A DNA stretch of 64,000 nucleotides from Microbispora bryophytorum (GCF_006874465.1 NZ_VIRL01000004.1:62001-126000); one strand, 5' to 3'. Numbered from the stretch's first letter, positions 35,247 through 43,804 are shown. The notes: generated from the letters alone by a model not told the origin. Translations and numbers: made by a program.

Positions 35247-35663
35247 GTGGTCGTCTGTGCCAACGGGGAGATCGCCGGTTACGCCATCTGCGACGACGTG
35301 AGCTCCCGTTCCATCAAGGGCGAGAACCCGCTGTACCTCCCGCAGGCGAAGGTCTAGCTCGGCGGAACCGCGCTGGGGCCGGGCATCCGCTCCACGTGGG
35401 AGGTGCCGGACCCCTACGCCCTCGGCATCCGTCTCGGCATCGCACGCGGCTCCCGGGAGATGTGGACGGGCTCGGCGAGCACCGGCCTGCTCCACCGGCG
35501 CATCGAGGACCTCGTCGAACACCTCCTGCGCGCCGACCGCTACCCGTACGGGGTGGTCCTGGCCACCGGCACCTGCCTCGTGCCCGAGTCGGACTTCACG
35601 CTGAGGCCGGGCGACGAGGTGCGCATCGAGATCGACGGCCTGGGCCGACTCGTCACCCCGTGA
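35247..35663 (+). pseudogene. Decayed fumarylacetoacetate hydrolase-family gene
   Basis: The frame reads VVVCANGEIAGYAICDDVSS, then RSIKGENPLYLPQAKV, a TAG stop at 35355-35357, and continues LGGTALGPGI through VVLATGTCLVPESDFTLRPG to a normal C-terminus. This is the C-terminal two thirds of an FAH-fold protein of the kind in sugar-acid (keto-deoxy-pentonate dehydratase) pathways. The N-terminal third is absent and the expected tyrosine codon after AKV has become TAG. Between the xylanase and arabinofuranosidase genes, a lost pentose-catabolism step is a plausible history. An 86-residue piece from 35403 could still be made but would lack most of the metal site. Confidence 0.75.
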
Positions 35664-35696
35664 GCGTGGTCACCGACATCGACCCCTGAGCCCGAG

Positions 35697-35885
35697 AGCC
35701 CGCCGGCTCGGCGTTGCGATCACCATGGCCGCGACGTGGTTTGCCAGGGTCGGCTCACCGCCCGGCAGCGTGGTGAAGCCGTACTGCTCGCACCAGGACT
35801 CGAAGTGTCCCCAGGCACGGTGGGAACCAGGCACGGGGGAAACCGCGTACGACCTGGTCCGCTTCAAGTAGGTGCGGACGCTGTT
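35697..35885 (-). pseudogene. Remnant of a tyrosine-recombinase N-terminal domain
   Basis: The minus strand encodes VRTYLKRTRSYA and, after an irregular stretch, WGHFESWCEQYGFTTLPGG then TLANHVAAM, the core-binding (SAM-like) domain pattern of integrases. No catalytic domain (R, HxR, Y) follows, so it is a fragment. It suggests an old integrative element at this site, consistent with the adjacent broken gene. Confidence 0.55.
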
Positions 35886-36001
35886 GCGCCAGTGGCGCCT
35901 GCGCGATCGGCTACGCCCGCCCGGGCTGTGAGGAGGCCGTCCAGGACGCCCTTCAGGAGCGTAGCGGGATGTTCGCTGGCCACACCCCACCGAAGTGGAA
36001 T

Positions 36002-36032
36002 CCGGTGCCCGCGGGTGGACCGCGGGCACCGG
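36002..36032 (-). terminator. Terminator of the arabinofuranosidase gene
   Basis: Perfect 13-bp stem (36002-36014 with 36020-36032), loop GTGGA, 22 bases beyond the minus-strand stop. Confidence 0.82.
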
Positions 36033-36054
36033 AGGCGATCAAGGATCGATTGGG

Positions 36055-38817
36055 CTACTTGGTGTTGGGCCCGCCCGGCGTCGGGACGTTGGTCGTGACG
36101 AAGTCGTGGCAGAGGCTGTCGGCGTCGGTGCCGTCGGGCCAGCGGGCGTTGCTCCGGCCTGCGCCGGCGGCGGCGCCGGCCACCACGGCGATGCAGCCGC
36201 CCTTGCCCTGGTCGGCCTCCATGACGGCGAGCTCGGGAGTGGCGATGGTTCCGTTGCCGCTCGAACTGCTCTGCTGGGAGCCGTAGACGACGGCGTCGAC
36301 GACCACGTGGCCTCGTTCGTCGAGCAGCGCGATGGAGCCGGCGCTGGTGGACAGGGCGCTCCCGAACCACTGGTCGGGCGCCGGCGTTCCCTGGTAGCCC
36401 GCCGTCGTGACGAGGGGGTTGACCACGGCCGTGCCGGTCGGGTGGGCCTTGACCGGCTTGTCGAGCGTGAGGCCGCCGCCCAGCGCCTGCACCGGCACGC
36501 CGCTCGTGTGCGGGTGACGGGTCGGCGGCGAGAAGCTGATTCCCGTGCCGGGGTCGGACACGTCGACGCCCGACACGTGGGCGAGCCGCAGCGGCGCGGC
36601 CAGGTCGACGCCCGTGCCGCTCGCGCCGGTGGTGCCGACGTTCGCGACCGTGACGGTCTCCTTGTTCTCGCCGGTGTCCACCGTCAGGGTGTCGCCGACG
36701 GTCATGTTGACGTCGGCCGCGACCTTGATGTTGGTCGCGCCCTCGGCCGCGTCGGCCGACAGGGTCGTCTGCGTGGCCGCCTTGCCGACCGCGGTGACCG
36801 TGGCCAGCTCGTAGTCGTCGCCCGAATCGATGCCGATCCTGTCGCCGACGGTGAATCCGGTCGCGTTCGTGACGGGCACGTTGGTCGAGTGGGCGGGGAT
36901 CGTGATCCACGGCCCGGTGGACACGGGAACGAACAGCGTCGTCGCCGGGCTGGCCGCCGTCCCGACCGACTGGATCGTGCGGGTCTCCCGCTCGCGGCCG
37001 GTGTCGATGTCGATCTGCTGGCCGGCCGCGAAGCCGGTCGTGCTTCTGACGTTGACCGTGGCGTCCGTGGGGCCGGTGGGAGCCGCCAGCCCGGAGCCGG
37101 CGAGGCCCAGCAGGTAGTAGGCGCCGCTCGCGAGCCGCGTCCCGGGCGGGATCTTGGCCAGCGTGGTGCCGGGCGAGCCGCTCGGCGTGGTGGTCAGGGT
37201 CCAGCCGGAGATGTCGACCTCGTTCGCGGAAGGGTTGTAGAGCTCCACGAACTGGTCGGTCGAGTTGGTGCTCGTACGGAACCGGACCTCATTGATCTTG
37301 ATGGGGATCACGTTGCGTACGGCTTGCGCGGTTTCCGCGGACTGGCGGCCCTTCACGGGGCCGGAGGGGTTCGTCCACTCGGCCCTGCCGGTCAGGTAGC
37401 CGGCGTCGGTCCTGTCCGCGGAGGTGACCGTGAAGGTCGCGCTCACGCTCTCACCCGGTGCGACCGACGGGAACGTCGCCGACTTGTCGGGGGTGTCCTT
37501 GACCGAGGCGGTCCATCCCCCGGGGGCGGACAGGCTCAGCTTGACGCCCACCGCTGCCGAGCCCGTGGTGTTCGTGAACGTCTCGGTGACGTCCTGCGCG
37601 GAGCGCGGGGTGAACGTGGTGGCCCGCGACAGCGCCAGACGCGTCACGTCGTACTTGGCGGCCACGATGTTGGCCTGCACCGCGTCCGTGGTGGCCTCCG
37701 ACGGGTAGCCCTTCGTCATCACCCCCTCGTAGAAGGTGCCCGACGAGCCGTTGCCGTTGTCGCCGCCGGTGCCGAGGAGGACGGCGCCCTTCTTGTGCAT
37801 GGGGTAGTAGCTGCTGTTGGTCAGCGAGCCGGGACGGATTCCGCTGTAGAAGGTCGTCAGGGGGCCGTCCTGGGCGTTGCCGCCTCGCAGATCCCACTGG
37901 TTCCCGCCGCCGCCGTCGACGACCGCGGTGAGGAACCGCCAGGAGTCGACGGTCGGATCGGCCGGGTTCTGCTTCGCGTTGTACCCGGAGAACAGGCCCG
38001 CCTCCATGTCGGCCATGATCCACGGGCCGGGGCCGCTGCCGCTGCCCCAGGCGGTGGCGGTGCCGAAGTACGTGGTCTCCATGGTGCCGGTGCCCACGGC
38101 GCGGCTGTTCGTCGAGGAGTTGCCGTAGTCGAAGCAGCAGCCGCTGTCATAGTGGGTGCCGTCGATGACGTAGTAGATGCCCTCCGGCTCGTCGGCCTTC
38201 GCGAGGCCGGTGGCGTCGTTGTTGCGGTACCCCATGCCCGGCATGATGTACACGCCGTAGGCCTTGTGGCCGCTGATCGTGATCGGCGCCATGTCCGCTA
38301 TCGAGAGGGTGTCGTAGCCCCCGACGGCCGGGCCGCGGAACGTGCCGGGAGGAGCCTGATAGAGGGCGTTGCCCAGGCCGGACTGGTCGTAGATCTTGGT
38401 GATCACGCAGATCACGTGATCGCAGAACGCGTCCTGGGCCGCCGCGTCGGCGTATCCGCCGGCGTCCGGGGAGGGGTGGGCGGCGGAGCGGACGACGCCG
38501 ATGTCCCTGGTCGTGTTGTCCGAGGTGCGCATGACCTGGTACAGCGGGCCGTTGTAGGAGGCGTACAGCGCGCGCGTGGTGCTGTGGGCGGTCACGCAGG
38601 GCGTGCCGCCGGCGGCGTAGATGTCACAGGGTCCCTGCGGCCGATCCGGGGCGCCCGGCGGCTGGCCCGGGGCGCCCGGCGGACGGTCCGGACCGGCGGG
38701 CGGCGCCGCCTGCGCCTGCGGCGTCACCGCGAGCGCGCCGCCGATCAGCGCCAGTGCGGTCGCCGTATGAGCGGCCAGGGTTTTGAGGCGTCCGCGTCGG
38801 ATGGGGGGTCTGAACAT
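36055..38817 (-). CDS. Secreted GH54 alpha-L-arabinofuranosidase with NEW3-like and lamin-tail domains
   Basis: 920 residues. Signal peptide to ~residue 38, a PPGAP linker, then a GH54 catalytic domain (~62-395): GPCDIYAAGGTPCV, STTRALYASYNGPLYQV, GCCFDYGN, nucleophile E272 in MADMEAGLFSG and probable acid/base D353 in TGGDNGNG. A NEW3/NPCBM-associated beta domain (~405-485) and a lamin-tail domain (INEVRFRTSTNSTDQFVELYN, ~508-565) follow. The lamin-tail fold seems split by a ~220-residue insert of three GF(x)GxxIxIDTG repeats before it resumes (SIALLDERGHVVVDAVVYG, ~830). It removes arabinose side chains from xylan/arabinan, working with the xylanase. AGGAG precedes ATG 38817. Confidence 0.92.
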   Translation of the reverse strand: MFRPPIRRGRLKTLAAHTATALALIGGALAVTPQAQAAPPAGPDRPPGAPGQPPGAPDRPQGPCDIYAAGGTPCVTAHSTTRALYASYNGPLYQVMRTSDNTTRDIGVVRSAAHPSPDAGGYADAAAQDAFCDHVICVITKIYDQSGLGNALYQAPPGTFRGPAVGGYDTLSIADMAPITISGHKAYGVYIMPGMGYRNNDATGLAKADEPEGIYYVIDGTHYDSGCCFDYGNSSTNSRAVGTGTMETTYFGTATAWGSGSGPGPWIMADMEAGLFSGYNAKQNPADPTVDSWRFLTAVVDGGGGNQWDLRGGNAQDGPLTTFYSGIRPGSLTNSSYYPMHKKGAVLLGTGGDNGNGSSGTFYEGVMTKGYPSEATTDAVQANIVAAKYDVTRLALSRATTFTPRSAQDVTETFTNTTGSAAVGVKLSLSAPGGWTASVKDTPDKSATFPSVAPGESVSATFTVTSADRTDAGYLTGRAEWTNPSGPVKGRQSAETAQAVRNVIPIKINEVRFRTSTNSTDQFVELYNPSANEVDISGWTLTTTPSGSPGTTLAKIPPGTRLASGAYYLLGLAGSGLAAPTGPTDATVNVRSTTGFAAGQQIDIDTGRERETRTIQSVGTAASPATTLFVPVSTGPWITIPAHSTNVPVTNATGFTVGDRIGIDSGDDYELATVTAVGKAATQTTLSADAAEGATNIKVAADVNMTVGDTLTVDTGENKETVTVANVGTTGASGTGVDLAAPLRLAHVSGVDVSDPGTGISFSPPTRHPHTSGVPVQALGGGLTLDKPVKAHPTGTAVVNPLVTTAGYQGTPAPDQWFGSALSTSAGSIALLDERGHVVVDAVVYGSQQSSSSGNGTIATPELAVMEADQGKGGCIAVVAGAAAGAGRSNARWPDGTDADSLCHDFVTTNVPTPGGPNTK

Positions 38818-38980
38818 GTTGGATCAACTCCTACATGCGTCTTGCTCGACTGAGTCGAACGTGCGGGGGGTGCGGCCTGCCGATGTTCGGTCAGGCGACT
38901 GCGGACACCGTCACGCGGGCATGCACGATCCCGCGCCGGACGTCTCGGTCGGCACTCGGCAGGACATCCGCCGGCGCGAA

Positions 38981-38996
38981 TTGTTAGCGCTAACAA
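38981..38996. promoter_or_regulatory. Perfect LacI-type operator upstream of the arabinofuranosidase gene
   Basis: TTGTTAGCGCTAACAA, a perfect 16-bp palindrome centred on GCGC, 164 bases before the gene start. This is a classical LacI-family sugar-regulator site; the repressor is not in the immediate neighbourhood. The rest of the 411-base gap 38818-39228 holds no gene. Confidence 0.7.
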
Positions 38997-39141
38997 AAAC
39001 AATCGCGTCAACGGGGTCGTGGGTGGCGGAGGGGAGTCGGGAGCGGGGTTGAGCTTGATCAACTGCTGCTCACTATGGCACCGGCCGAAGGTAACGTCAA
39101 GGTTACATACGCAATATCGGGCCGGTCCTTTCCCGGCCGTC

Positions 39142-39172
39142 CGCCCGCCGGAACGCGAAGGACCGGCGGGCG
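39142..39172 (-). terminator. Possible terminator of the NADP-binding protein gene
   Basis: 10-bp GC stem (39142-39151 with 39163-39172), 11-base loop, 57 bases beyond the minus-strand stop at 39229. Confidence 0.5.
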
Positions 39173-39228
39173 TTCGCCGATGTCAGGGCACACGCCGCCC
39201 TGTTCGCCGACCGCTCGGCCCCGGGGGC

Positions 39229-39852
39229 TCAGCCGGTGAATTCGTCGACGCCGAGGGCGAAGTCCCAGTGGCCAACCCCGTTGCCGGCGAGGGCCACCGT
39301 GACCAGGCCCATTCCTTCCAGCCAGTGCGCCATCTTCAGGCCGCCGACGTCCAGCGGGCGTAGCCCGAGGCTCTCGATGAATGCCGCCACGTCCGCCTTG
39401 GCCTGCGCATCGTCGCCGGCGATGAAAACGTTGGGCCGGCCCTTCTCCAGGACATTGCGGAAGATGGTGTTGAAAGCCTTGACCACGCTGGCGGTGGCCG
39501 GGGCCACCTTGGCGACTTCCTGCGCGATCGAGGTCTCCCCGCTGTGGGCCAGTCCGTCGAACGTGGCGTTGAAGGGGTTGCTGATGTCGACGATGGCCTT
39601 GCCCGCGAGGGCGTCCCCGTACTCGGCGACGACCGGAACGACGCCGGCGTACAACAGGGCCGCGATGACGATGTCCCCGGCAGGGACGGCGCCCCACTTG
39701 CCCGTCGTGGCGCCGCCGCCCAGAGCCTTGGCCAGGTCATCGGCCTTGGACTGATCGCGTCCCATGACCTCGACGGTGTTGCCGCCCGCCAGCGCGAGCG
39801 TGCCGATGGCGCGGGCCATGTTCCCCGTACCGAGGAGGGTGATGCTGCTCAT
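39229..39852 (-). CDS. F420-dependent NADP oxidoreductase-like dinucleotide-binding protein
   Basis: 207 residues. Rossmann N-terminus ITLLGTGNMARAIGTLAL, GRDQSKADDLAKALGGG, DIVIAALLYAGV, IVDISNPF(N) and VKAFNTIF are the family words of NADPH-dependent F420 reductase (NPDG)-like proteins. It is likely a hydride-transfer enzyme using NADP and F420 or another acceptor. ATG 39852 is chosen because homology starts there; GAACAGGAAG lies upstream. The next upstream gene on the same strand is an SDR. Confidence 0.85.
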   Translation of the reverse strand: MSSITLLGTGNMARAIGTLALAGGNTVEVMGRDQSKADDLAKALGGGATTGKWGAVPAGDIVIAALLYAGVVPVVAEYGDALAGKAIVDISNPFNATFDGLAHSGETSIAQEVAKVAPATASVVKAFNTIFRNVLEKGRPNVFIAGDDAQAKADVAAFIESLGLRPLDVGGLKMAHWLEGMGLVTVALAGNGVGHWDFALGVDEFTG

Positions 39853-39905
39853 GAGGTGTGCTCTCTTCCTGTTCGCGAGATGTCGCGCTGTCTCGTTCAT
39901 GATCG

Positions 39906-40110
39906 TTACGCACCCTCGGTGCGCAGTTTCCCAGGGCTGTGTGCCGACGAGACGCCGTGCACTGCCATCTCGGTGAGCGCGATCCGGCCCCACACCTCGT
40001 CGGTCGACTCGATCCCCACGCCGGTGGTGCCCTGCCAGGCGCTGGGCTCCTGCCACGCCGTGGCCGGCGCGTGCGGGTGCCGGCCGATCAGCCGTCCGCG
40101 TTCGTGATCA
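39906..40110 (-). pseudogene. Possible remnant of a mycothiol-dependent DinB-like (TIGR03086-type) protein
   Basis: In the 315-base gap between two minus-strand genes one frame reads PSAWQGTTGVGIESTDEVWG then RIALTEMAVHG, like the C-terminal half of TIGR03086/maleylpyruvate-isomerase-type proteins (usually ending in VHGWDLAxATG). The match stops at VHG and the flanks are low-complexity. Weak but specific; could be chance. Confidence 0.35.
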
Positions 40111-40167
40111 GCTCGTCGCGGCGACGGGGTCGCTGCGCGGTGTGCCCGCGGCATTCCTGGTGGTGGT

Positions 40168-40902
40168 TCAGATGGCGGTGGTGCCACCGTCGGTGACCAG
40201 TTCCAGGCCGTTGACGTAGCTGGAGTCGTCGGAGGCGAGGAACAGGGCGACGGTGGCGATTTCTTCGGGGCGGCCCATCTTCCCTCGGGGGATGAGGGAC
40301 TCGAATGCGGCCTTGGTCGCCTCGTCGAACAGTTCTTCCTGTTTGGCGGTGGCGACCTGGCCGGGGGTCAGGACGTTGACCCGGATCTTGCGGTCGCGCA
40401 GTTCGTTGAGCCAGACGCGGGCCCAGGCCTGCTGGACGGCTTTGCTTCCCGCGTAGAGGCTCCAGCCGGGGAAGGAGCCGAGGGAGGCGTTGGATCCGGT
40501 CATGAGGATCGAGCCGTTGTCGTTGATCAGCGGCAGTGCCTTCTGCACGGTGAACAGGGTGCCGCGCGCGTTGAGCCAGAAGGCGCGGTGGAACTGTTCC
40601 TCGGTGATCTCGCCGAGGACGGCGGGTTCGCCCATTCCGGCGCTGGCCCACAGCACGTCGATCGAGCCCTTTTCCCGCTTGACGGTGTCGTACAAGCGGT
40701 CCAGGTCGTCCAGTTCGGCCGCGTCACCCTGGACGGCGGTGACGTTGCGGCCGATCAGCCTGACGGCGTCGTCCAGTGCTTCCTGCCGCCGGGCCTGGAT
40801 GAAGACGTGCGCTCCTTCCGCGACGAACAGTTTGGCGCCGGCCAGTGCCATGCCGGTGGATCCGCCGGTGATCACCGCTACCTTGCCGTCGAGCTTTCCC
40901 AC
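40168..40902 (-). CDS. Short-chain dehydrogenase/reductase
   Basis: 244 residues from GTG 40902 (GGAG five bases upstream); GTG 40908 would add two residues. Classical SDR: KVAVITGGSTGMALA (TGxxxGxA variant of TGxxxGxG), LWASAGMGEP replacing NNAG, SNASLGSFPGWSLYAGSKA (serine, Y-x-x-x-K), and the C-terminal SYVNGLELVTDGGTTAI typical of 3-oxoacyl-ACP reductase-like SDRs. It is divergent from a TetR gene with operator-like sites between, so TetR control is likely. Confidence 0.9.
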   Translation of the reverse strand: MGKLDGKVAVITGGSTGMALAGAKLFVAEGAHVFIQARRQEALDDAVRLIGRNVTAVQGDAAELDDLDRLYDTVKREKGSIDVLWASAGMGEPAVLGEITEEQFHRAFWLNARGTLFTVQKALPLINDNGSILMTGSNASLGSFPGWSLYAGSKAVQQAWARVWLNELRDRKIRVNVLTPGQVATAKQEELFDEATKAAFESLIPRGKMGRPEEIATVALFLASDDSSYVNGLELVTDGGTTAI

Positions 40903-40949
40903 GATCACTCCATTGAACTGACGGGTATCCGAAACAGCTCGGTCCTATA

Positions 40950-41017
40950 TACACCGGGCTGTGTACGTAACGTACGCGACGGCTGGTCGGGGCGCAAGCT
41001 ACGTACACCGGTCTGTA
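40950..41017. promoter_or_regulatory. Two operator-like sites between the SDR and TetR genes
   Basis: TACACCGGTCTGTA (41004-41017) is a TACA-N6-TGTA palindrome and TACACCGGGCTGTG (40950-40963) a near copy, centres 54 bases apart. A GTACGTAACGTAC palindrome lies between (40963-40975). They occupy the 138-base divergent promoter, the usual place for TetR binding. Confidence 0.6.
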
Positions 41018-41040
41018 TCGAACCGGTTTATGCTGGAGGC

Positions 41041-41682
41041 ATGACGGAGTTGGAGAAGGGCCCCCTGGGCCGGCGCCGTGGCAGGGGCGCGCGCGAGCGC
41101 ATCCTCAGCGCGTCACAGCAGCTGTTCCGCGATCAGGGAATCAACCGCACCGGCATGGACCAACTCTGTGCCGCGGCCCAGGTGTCCAAGCGCACGGCCT
41201 ACCAGCACTTCACCAGCAAGGACGAACTCGTCGCCGAATACCTCCGTCGATTCGATCCCGACGTCATGCCCGGAGTGTTCGACCGCACCGACCTCACGCC
41301 CCGCGAACGGCTTCTCGCCGCCTTCGAGATGCCCGCGTCCACGCCCCTGTGCCCCTACATCGCGGCGGCCGTCGAACTCCACGACCCCCAACACCCCGCA
41401 TCCCAGTACGCACGCGACTACAAGACCGCCATCGCCGCGCGGCTCACCGAAACCGCCCGCGAAGCGGGCGCCACCAACCCCGAGCAACTCGGCGAACAAC
41501 TGGCGCTGCTCATCGACGGCGCCTCGGCCCGCACCCGAGTCCTCAACGGCGATTCCTTCCCCACCGCCGCCGCCATCGCCGCCGTCCTCATCGACAACGC
41601 CATCCCTGCGCCATCTCCTCGGCAGCCGAGCGATGACCGCGGAACTACCGGGTCTGCTCCCGTTCCGGTCGGAGGCCAATGA
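41041..41682 (+). CDS. TetR-family repressor
   Basis: 213 residues. N-terminal DNA-binding domain RERILSASQQLFRDQGINRT, then GMDQLCAAAQVSKRTAYQHF and SKDELVAEYL (residues ~18-68), followed by an all-helical ligand domain of TetR_C_33-like type. GGAGG sits immediately before the ATG, unusually close; a leaderless or later start cannot be excluded. Likely represses itself and the divergent SDR. Confidence 0.92.
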   Translation: MTELEKGPLGRRRGRGARERILSASQQLFRDQGINRTGMDQLCAAAQVSKRTAYQHFTSKDELVAEYLRRFDPDVMPGVFDRTDLTPRERLLAAFEMPASTPLCPYIAAAVELHDPQHPASQYARDYKTAIAARLTETAREAGATNPEQLGEQLALLIDGASARTRVLNGDSFPTAAAIAAVLIDNAIPAPSPRQPSDDRGTTGSAPVPVGGQ

Positions 41683-41841
41683 CGGCCCGATCACGCCTCG
41701 TCGGCCGCTCGTGCGTGCTTATGCCTGCATGTGCTCAGGGCGCTGTGCGGCCGTCGGGCACAGTGCGATGTCGCGGTGTGTCCGACGGCCGTCTGCCGTG
41801 CGCGCGGCGTGGTGCTCCGTCCGCGCGGAGTTCCTGCGAGG

Positions 41842-43470
41842 TCAGTGGGCGGCGACGTTGTCCCCGGCCTCGGTCTCCGGGGCTGCCTCGCCGTCGGGCT
41901 GTAGGGGTTCGGGCTGTAGGGGGGCGGTGTTCTTCGTGCCGCGCAGGGCGACGTGGACGAGCAGTGCGGCCATGACGACGGCACCGATCCACATGGCCTG
42001 CCGCCAGCCGTCGACGAAGGACTGCTGCGCCGCGTGCATCAGGTCCTGTGCGTGGCTGCCGGCCTGTGGCGCGACCTCGATGGCGTTGGCGATGCCTTCA
42101 CGAGCGGTGTTCGCGACGCCCGTAGGTATGCCGTCGAGCTTGCTGTCGATGGTGCTGCGGTAGCCGTTGGCCAGGAGTGCGCCGAGCACGGCGACGCCCA
42201 GGGCGGTGCCGAACTCGCGGGTGACGTCGTTGAGCGCGGAGGCGACGCCTTGCTTGTTGCGAGGCAGGGAGCTGGTGATGGCCTCGGTGGAGGGCGTCAT
42301 CGACAGACCCATGCCGATACCCATGGCGAGCATGCCGGCCAGGATGGACAGGTAGCCCCCGTCGACGGACATGAACAAGGCCATCAGGGCCAAGCCGAGG
42401 GTGGCCAGGACGACGCCCACGGCCATGGTGGAGCGGGTGCCAATCCTGGCTGCCATCTTGGGCGCCAGGCCGGAGGTCACCATCATCATGACGGCCATCG
42501 GCATCATCGCCACGGTGGACAGCAGCCCGGACCAGCCGAGTACGGCCTGGAAGAACGGGAAGAGGACGACGGCGATCCCGGCCTGGACACCGAAGACGAC
42601 GAGCAGGGTGATGGAGCCGCTGGCCAGTCCGCGCTCACGGAAGAGGCGTACGTCCAGCAGCGAGGCGTCGCGGCGGTGCAGCTCCCAGGCCACGAAGGTG
42701 ATGGCGGCGATGACGCCGACGGCCAGGCTGATCAGAGTGATGGGCGCGGTCCAGCCGCGTTCGGGGCCTTCCTGTAGGACGAAGACGAGACCGATCACGG
42801 CGATGGTGGAGACCAGTGCGCCGATGGCGTCGAAGGAATGCGCGGAGCGTTCGCGGGAGTTGGGCACGGACTTCAGCGTCATCGCCAGCGCGATGACGAC
42901 CAGGACCACGGGCAGGACGAACAGTCGGCGCCAGTCGGCGACGTCGACCAGCAGGGCGGAGAGGAACATGCCCAGGATGCCGCCGCCTCCGGCGACGCCG
43001 GTCCACACACCGATCGCCTTGCCTCGTTCCTCCTCGGGAAAGGTGGAGGTGATGACGGCCAGCGTGATCGGCATGATCATCGCGGCGCTGATCCCGGCGG
43101 CCACGCGGGCGGCGATCATGACCCCGGCCGACGGGGCCAGGCCGGCGACGACGCCGGCGGTACCGAAGACGATCAGCCCGGTGATCAGCATGGGCTTGCG
43201 GCCCAGACGGTCACCCAGCGCGCCGAGCGGCAGCAGCAGTGCGGCCAGGGCCAAGGTGTAGACATTGATGATCCACAGGACAGTGGTCTGCGAAGCGCCG
43301 AACTCGACGGCCATGTGGGTCTGGGCGACGTTCAGTCCGGACACCGAGGCGATGACAGCCATCAGCGCGATCGAGACGGTGATCAGGATCGCGCGCAGCT
43401 GACGCGGGTCCGGCGTACCTCCGCCGCCGGCCGGCGCGGCCGCCTCCAGAGGAGGCTGATTGGTACTCAT
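41842..43470 (-). CDS. DHA2-family (EmrB/QacA-like) drug:H+ antiporter
   Basis: 542 residues, 14 predicted membrane helices. After a Pro/Gly-rich start, motif A is read as LGALGDRLGRKPML; the RVAAGISAAMIMPITLAVI segment is antiporter motif C-like. It exports hydrophobic drugs or antibiotics. ATG 43470 with GGAAGGAA upstream. A 400-base leader with two tiny ORFs and alternative hairpins lies upstream, then a divergent XRE regulator, so both attenuation and repression are possible controls. Confidence 0.92.
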   Translation of the reverse strand: MSTNQPPLEAAAPAGGGGTPDPRQLRAILITVSIALMAVIASVSGLNVAQTHMAVEFGASQTTVLWIINVYTLALAALLLPLGALGDRLGRKPMLITGLIVFGTAGVVAGLAPSAGVMIAARVAAGISAAMIMPITLAVITSTFPEEERGKAIGVWTGVAGGGGILGMFLSALLVDVADWRRLFVLPVVLVVIALAMTLKSVPNSRERSAHSFDAIGALVSTIAVIGLVFVLQEGPERGWTAPITLISLAVGVIAAITFVAWELHRRDASLLDVRLFRERGLASGSITLLVVFGVQAGIAVVLFPFFQAVLGWSGLLSTVAMMPMAVMMMVTSGLAPKMAARIGTRSTMAVGVVLATLGLALMALFMSVDGGYLSILAGMLAMGIGMGLSMTPSTEAITSSLPRNKQGVASALNDVTREFGTALGVAVLGALLANGYRSTIDSKLDGIPTGVANTAREGIANAIEVAPQAGSHAQDLMHAAQQSFVDGWRQAMWIGAVVMAALLVHVALRGTKNTAPLQPEPLQPDGEAAPETEAGDNVAAH

Positions 43471-43550
43471 GGTTTCCTTCCTGAAAGGGCATGCGGAATC
43501 AGCGCCGGGACAGGACCGGTCGCCAGGTTGGTGAGATGGGGACCTGCTCA

Positions 43551-43600
43551 CCGCGCGGACCGCTGGACGGCGGTCCGCGGTTTCTTCACGGTCCGCGCGG
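43551..43600 (-). promoter_or_regulatory. Mutually exclusive hairpins in the efflux-pump leader
   Basis: Segment A (43551-43561) is perfectly complementary over 11 bases to segment C (43590-43600) and, shifted, over 10 bases (43554-43563) to segment B (43570-43579). B and C are near direct repeats. So A can pair with B or with C but not both. The element lies 80-130 bases before the pump start and after two tiny ORFs on the same strand. Confidence 0.5.
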
Positions 43601-43637
43601 TTCTTCAGCGGCGGGGCTTATGTCAGCCGGTGGTCTT

Positions 43638-43742
43638 TCAGGCGGCGGCGAGCGCGGCGTCGATGCCCGCGGTGGCCGGCAGGGCGTTGATGTGGGAGCC
43701 GGCCAGGGCGTTGTTCAGGTCCGCGGCGCCGCCGTCGATCAC
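43638..43742 (-). CDS. Tiny ORF, 34 codons, coupled to the one before
   Basis: GTG at 43742 overlaps the stop of the upstream tiny ORF (GTGA). Product MIDGGAADLNNALAGSHINA plus ALPATAGIDAALAAA, Ala-rich and hydrophobic at the end. No family recognised. Alternatively both tiny ORFs are one small gene with a one-base frameshift. Confidence 0.35.
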   Translation of the reverse strand: MIDGGAADLNNALAGSHINALPATAGIDAALAAA

Positions 43743-43804
43743 GACACATCCACGGTCTCGGTGGGCAGTGTGTCGCTCCCGTAGCGGGAAGTCTGCGCAG
43801 ACAT
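43739..43804 (-). CDS. Possible 21-residue leader peptide of the efflux pump
   Basis: ATG 43804 has a good AAAGGTG site six bases upstream. Product MSAQTSRYGSDTLPTETVDV ending in serine. It precedes the 34-codon ORF, alternative hairpins and the pump gene on the same strand, the arrangement of ribosome-mediated attenuators of resistance genes. Confidence 0.4.
   Translation of the reverse strand: MSAQTSRYGSDTLPTETVDVS

Noticed and set aside
35697-36000. Intact mobile element
   Set aside because: Only a fragment of an integrase core-binding domain is seen, with no catalytic domain, att repeats or cargo.
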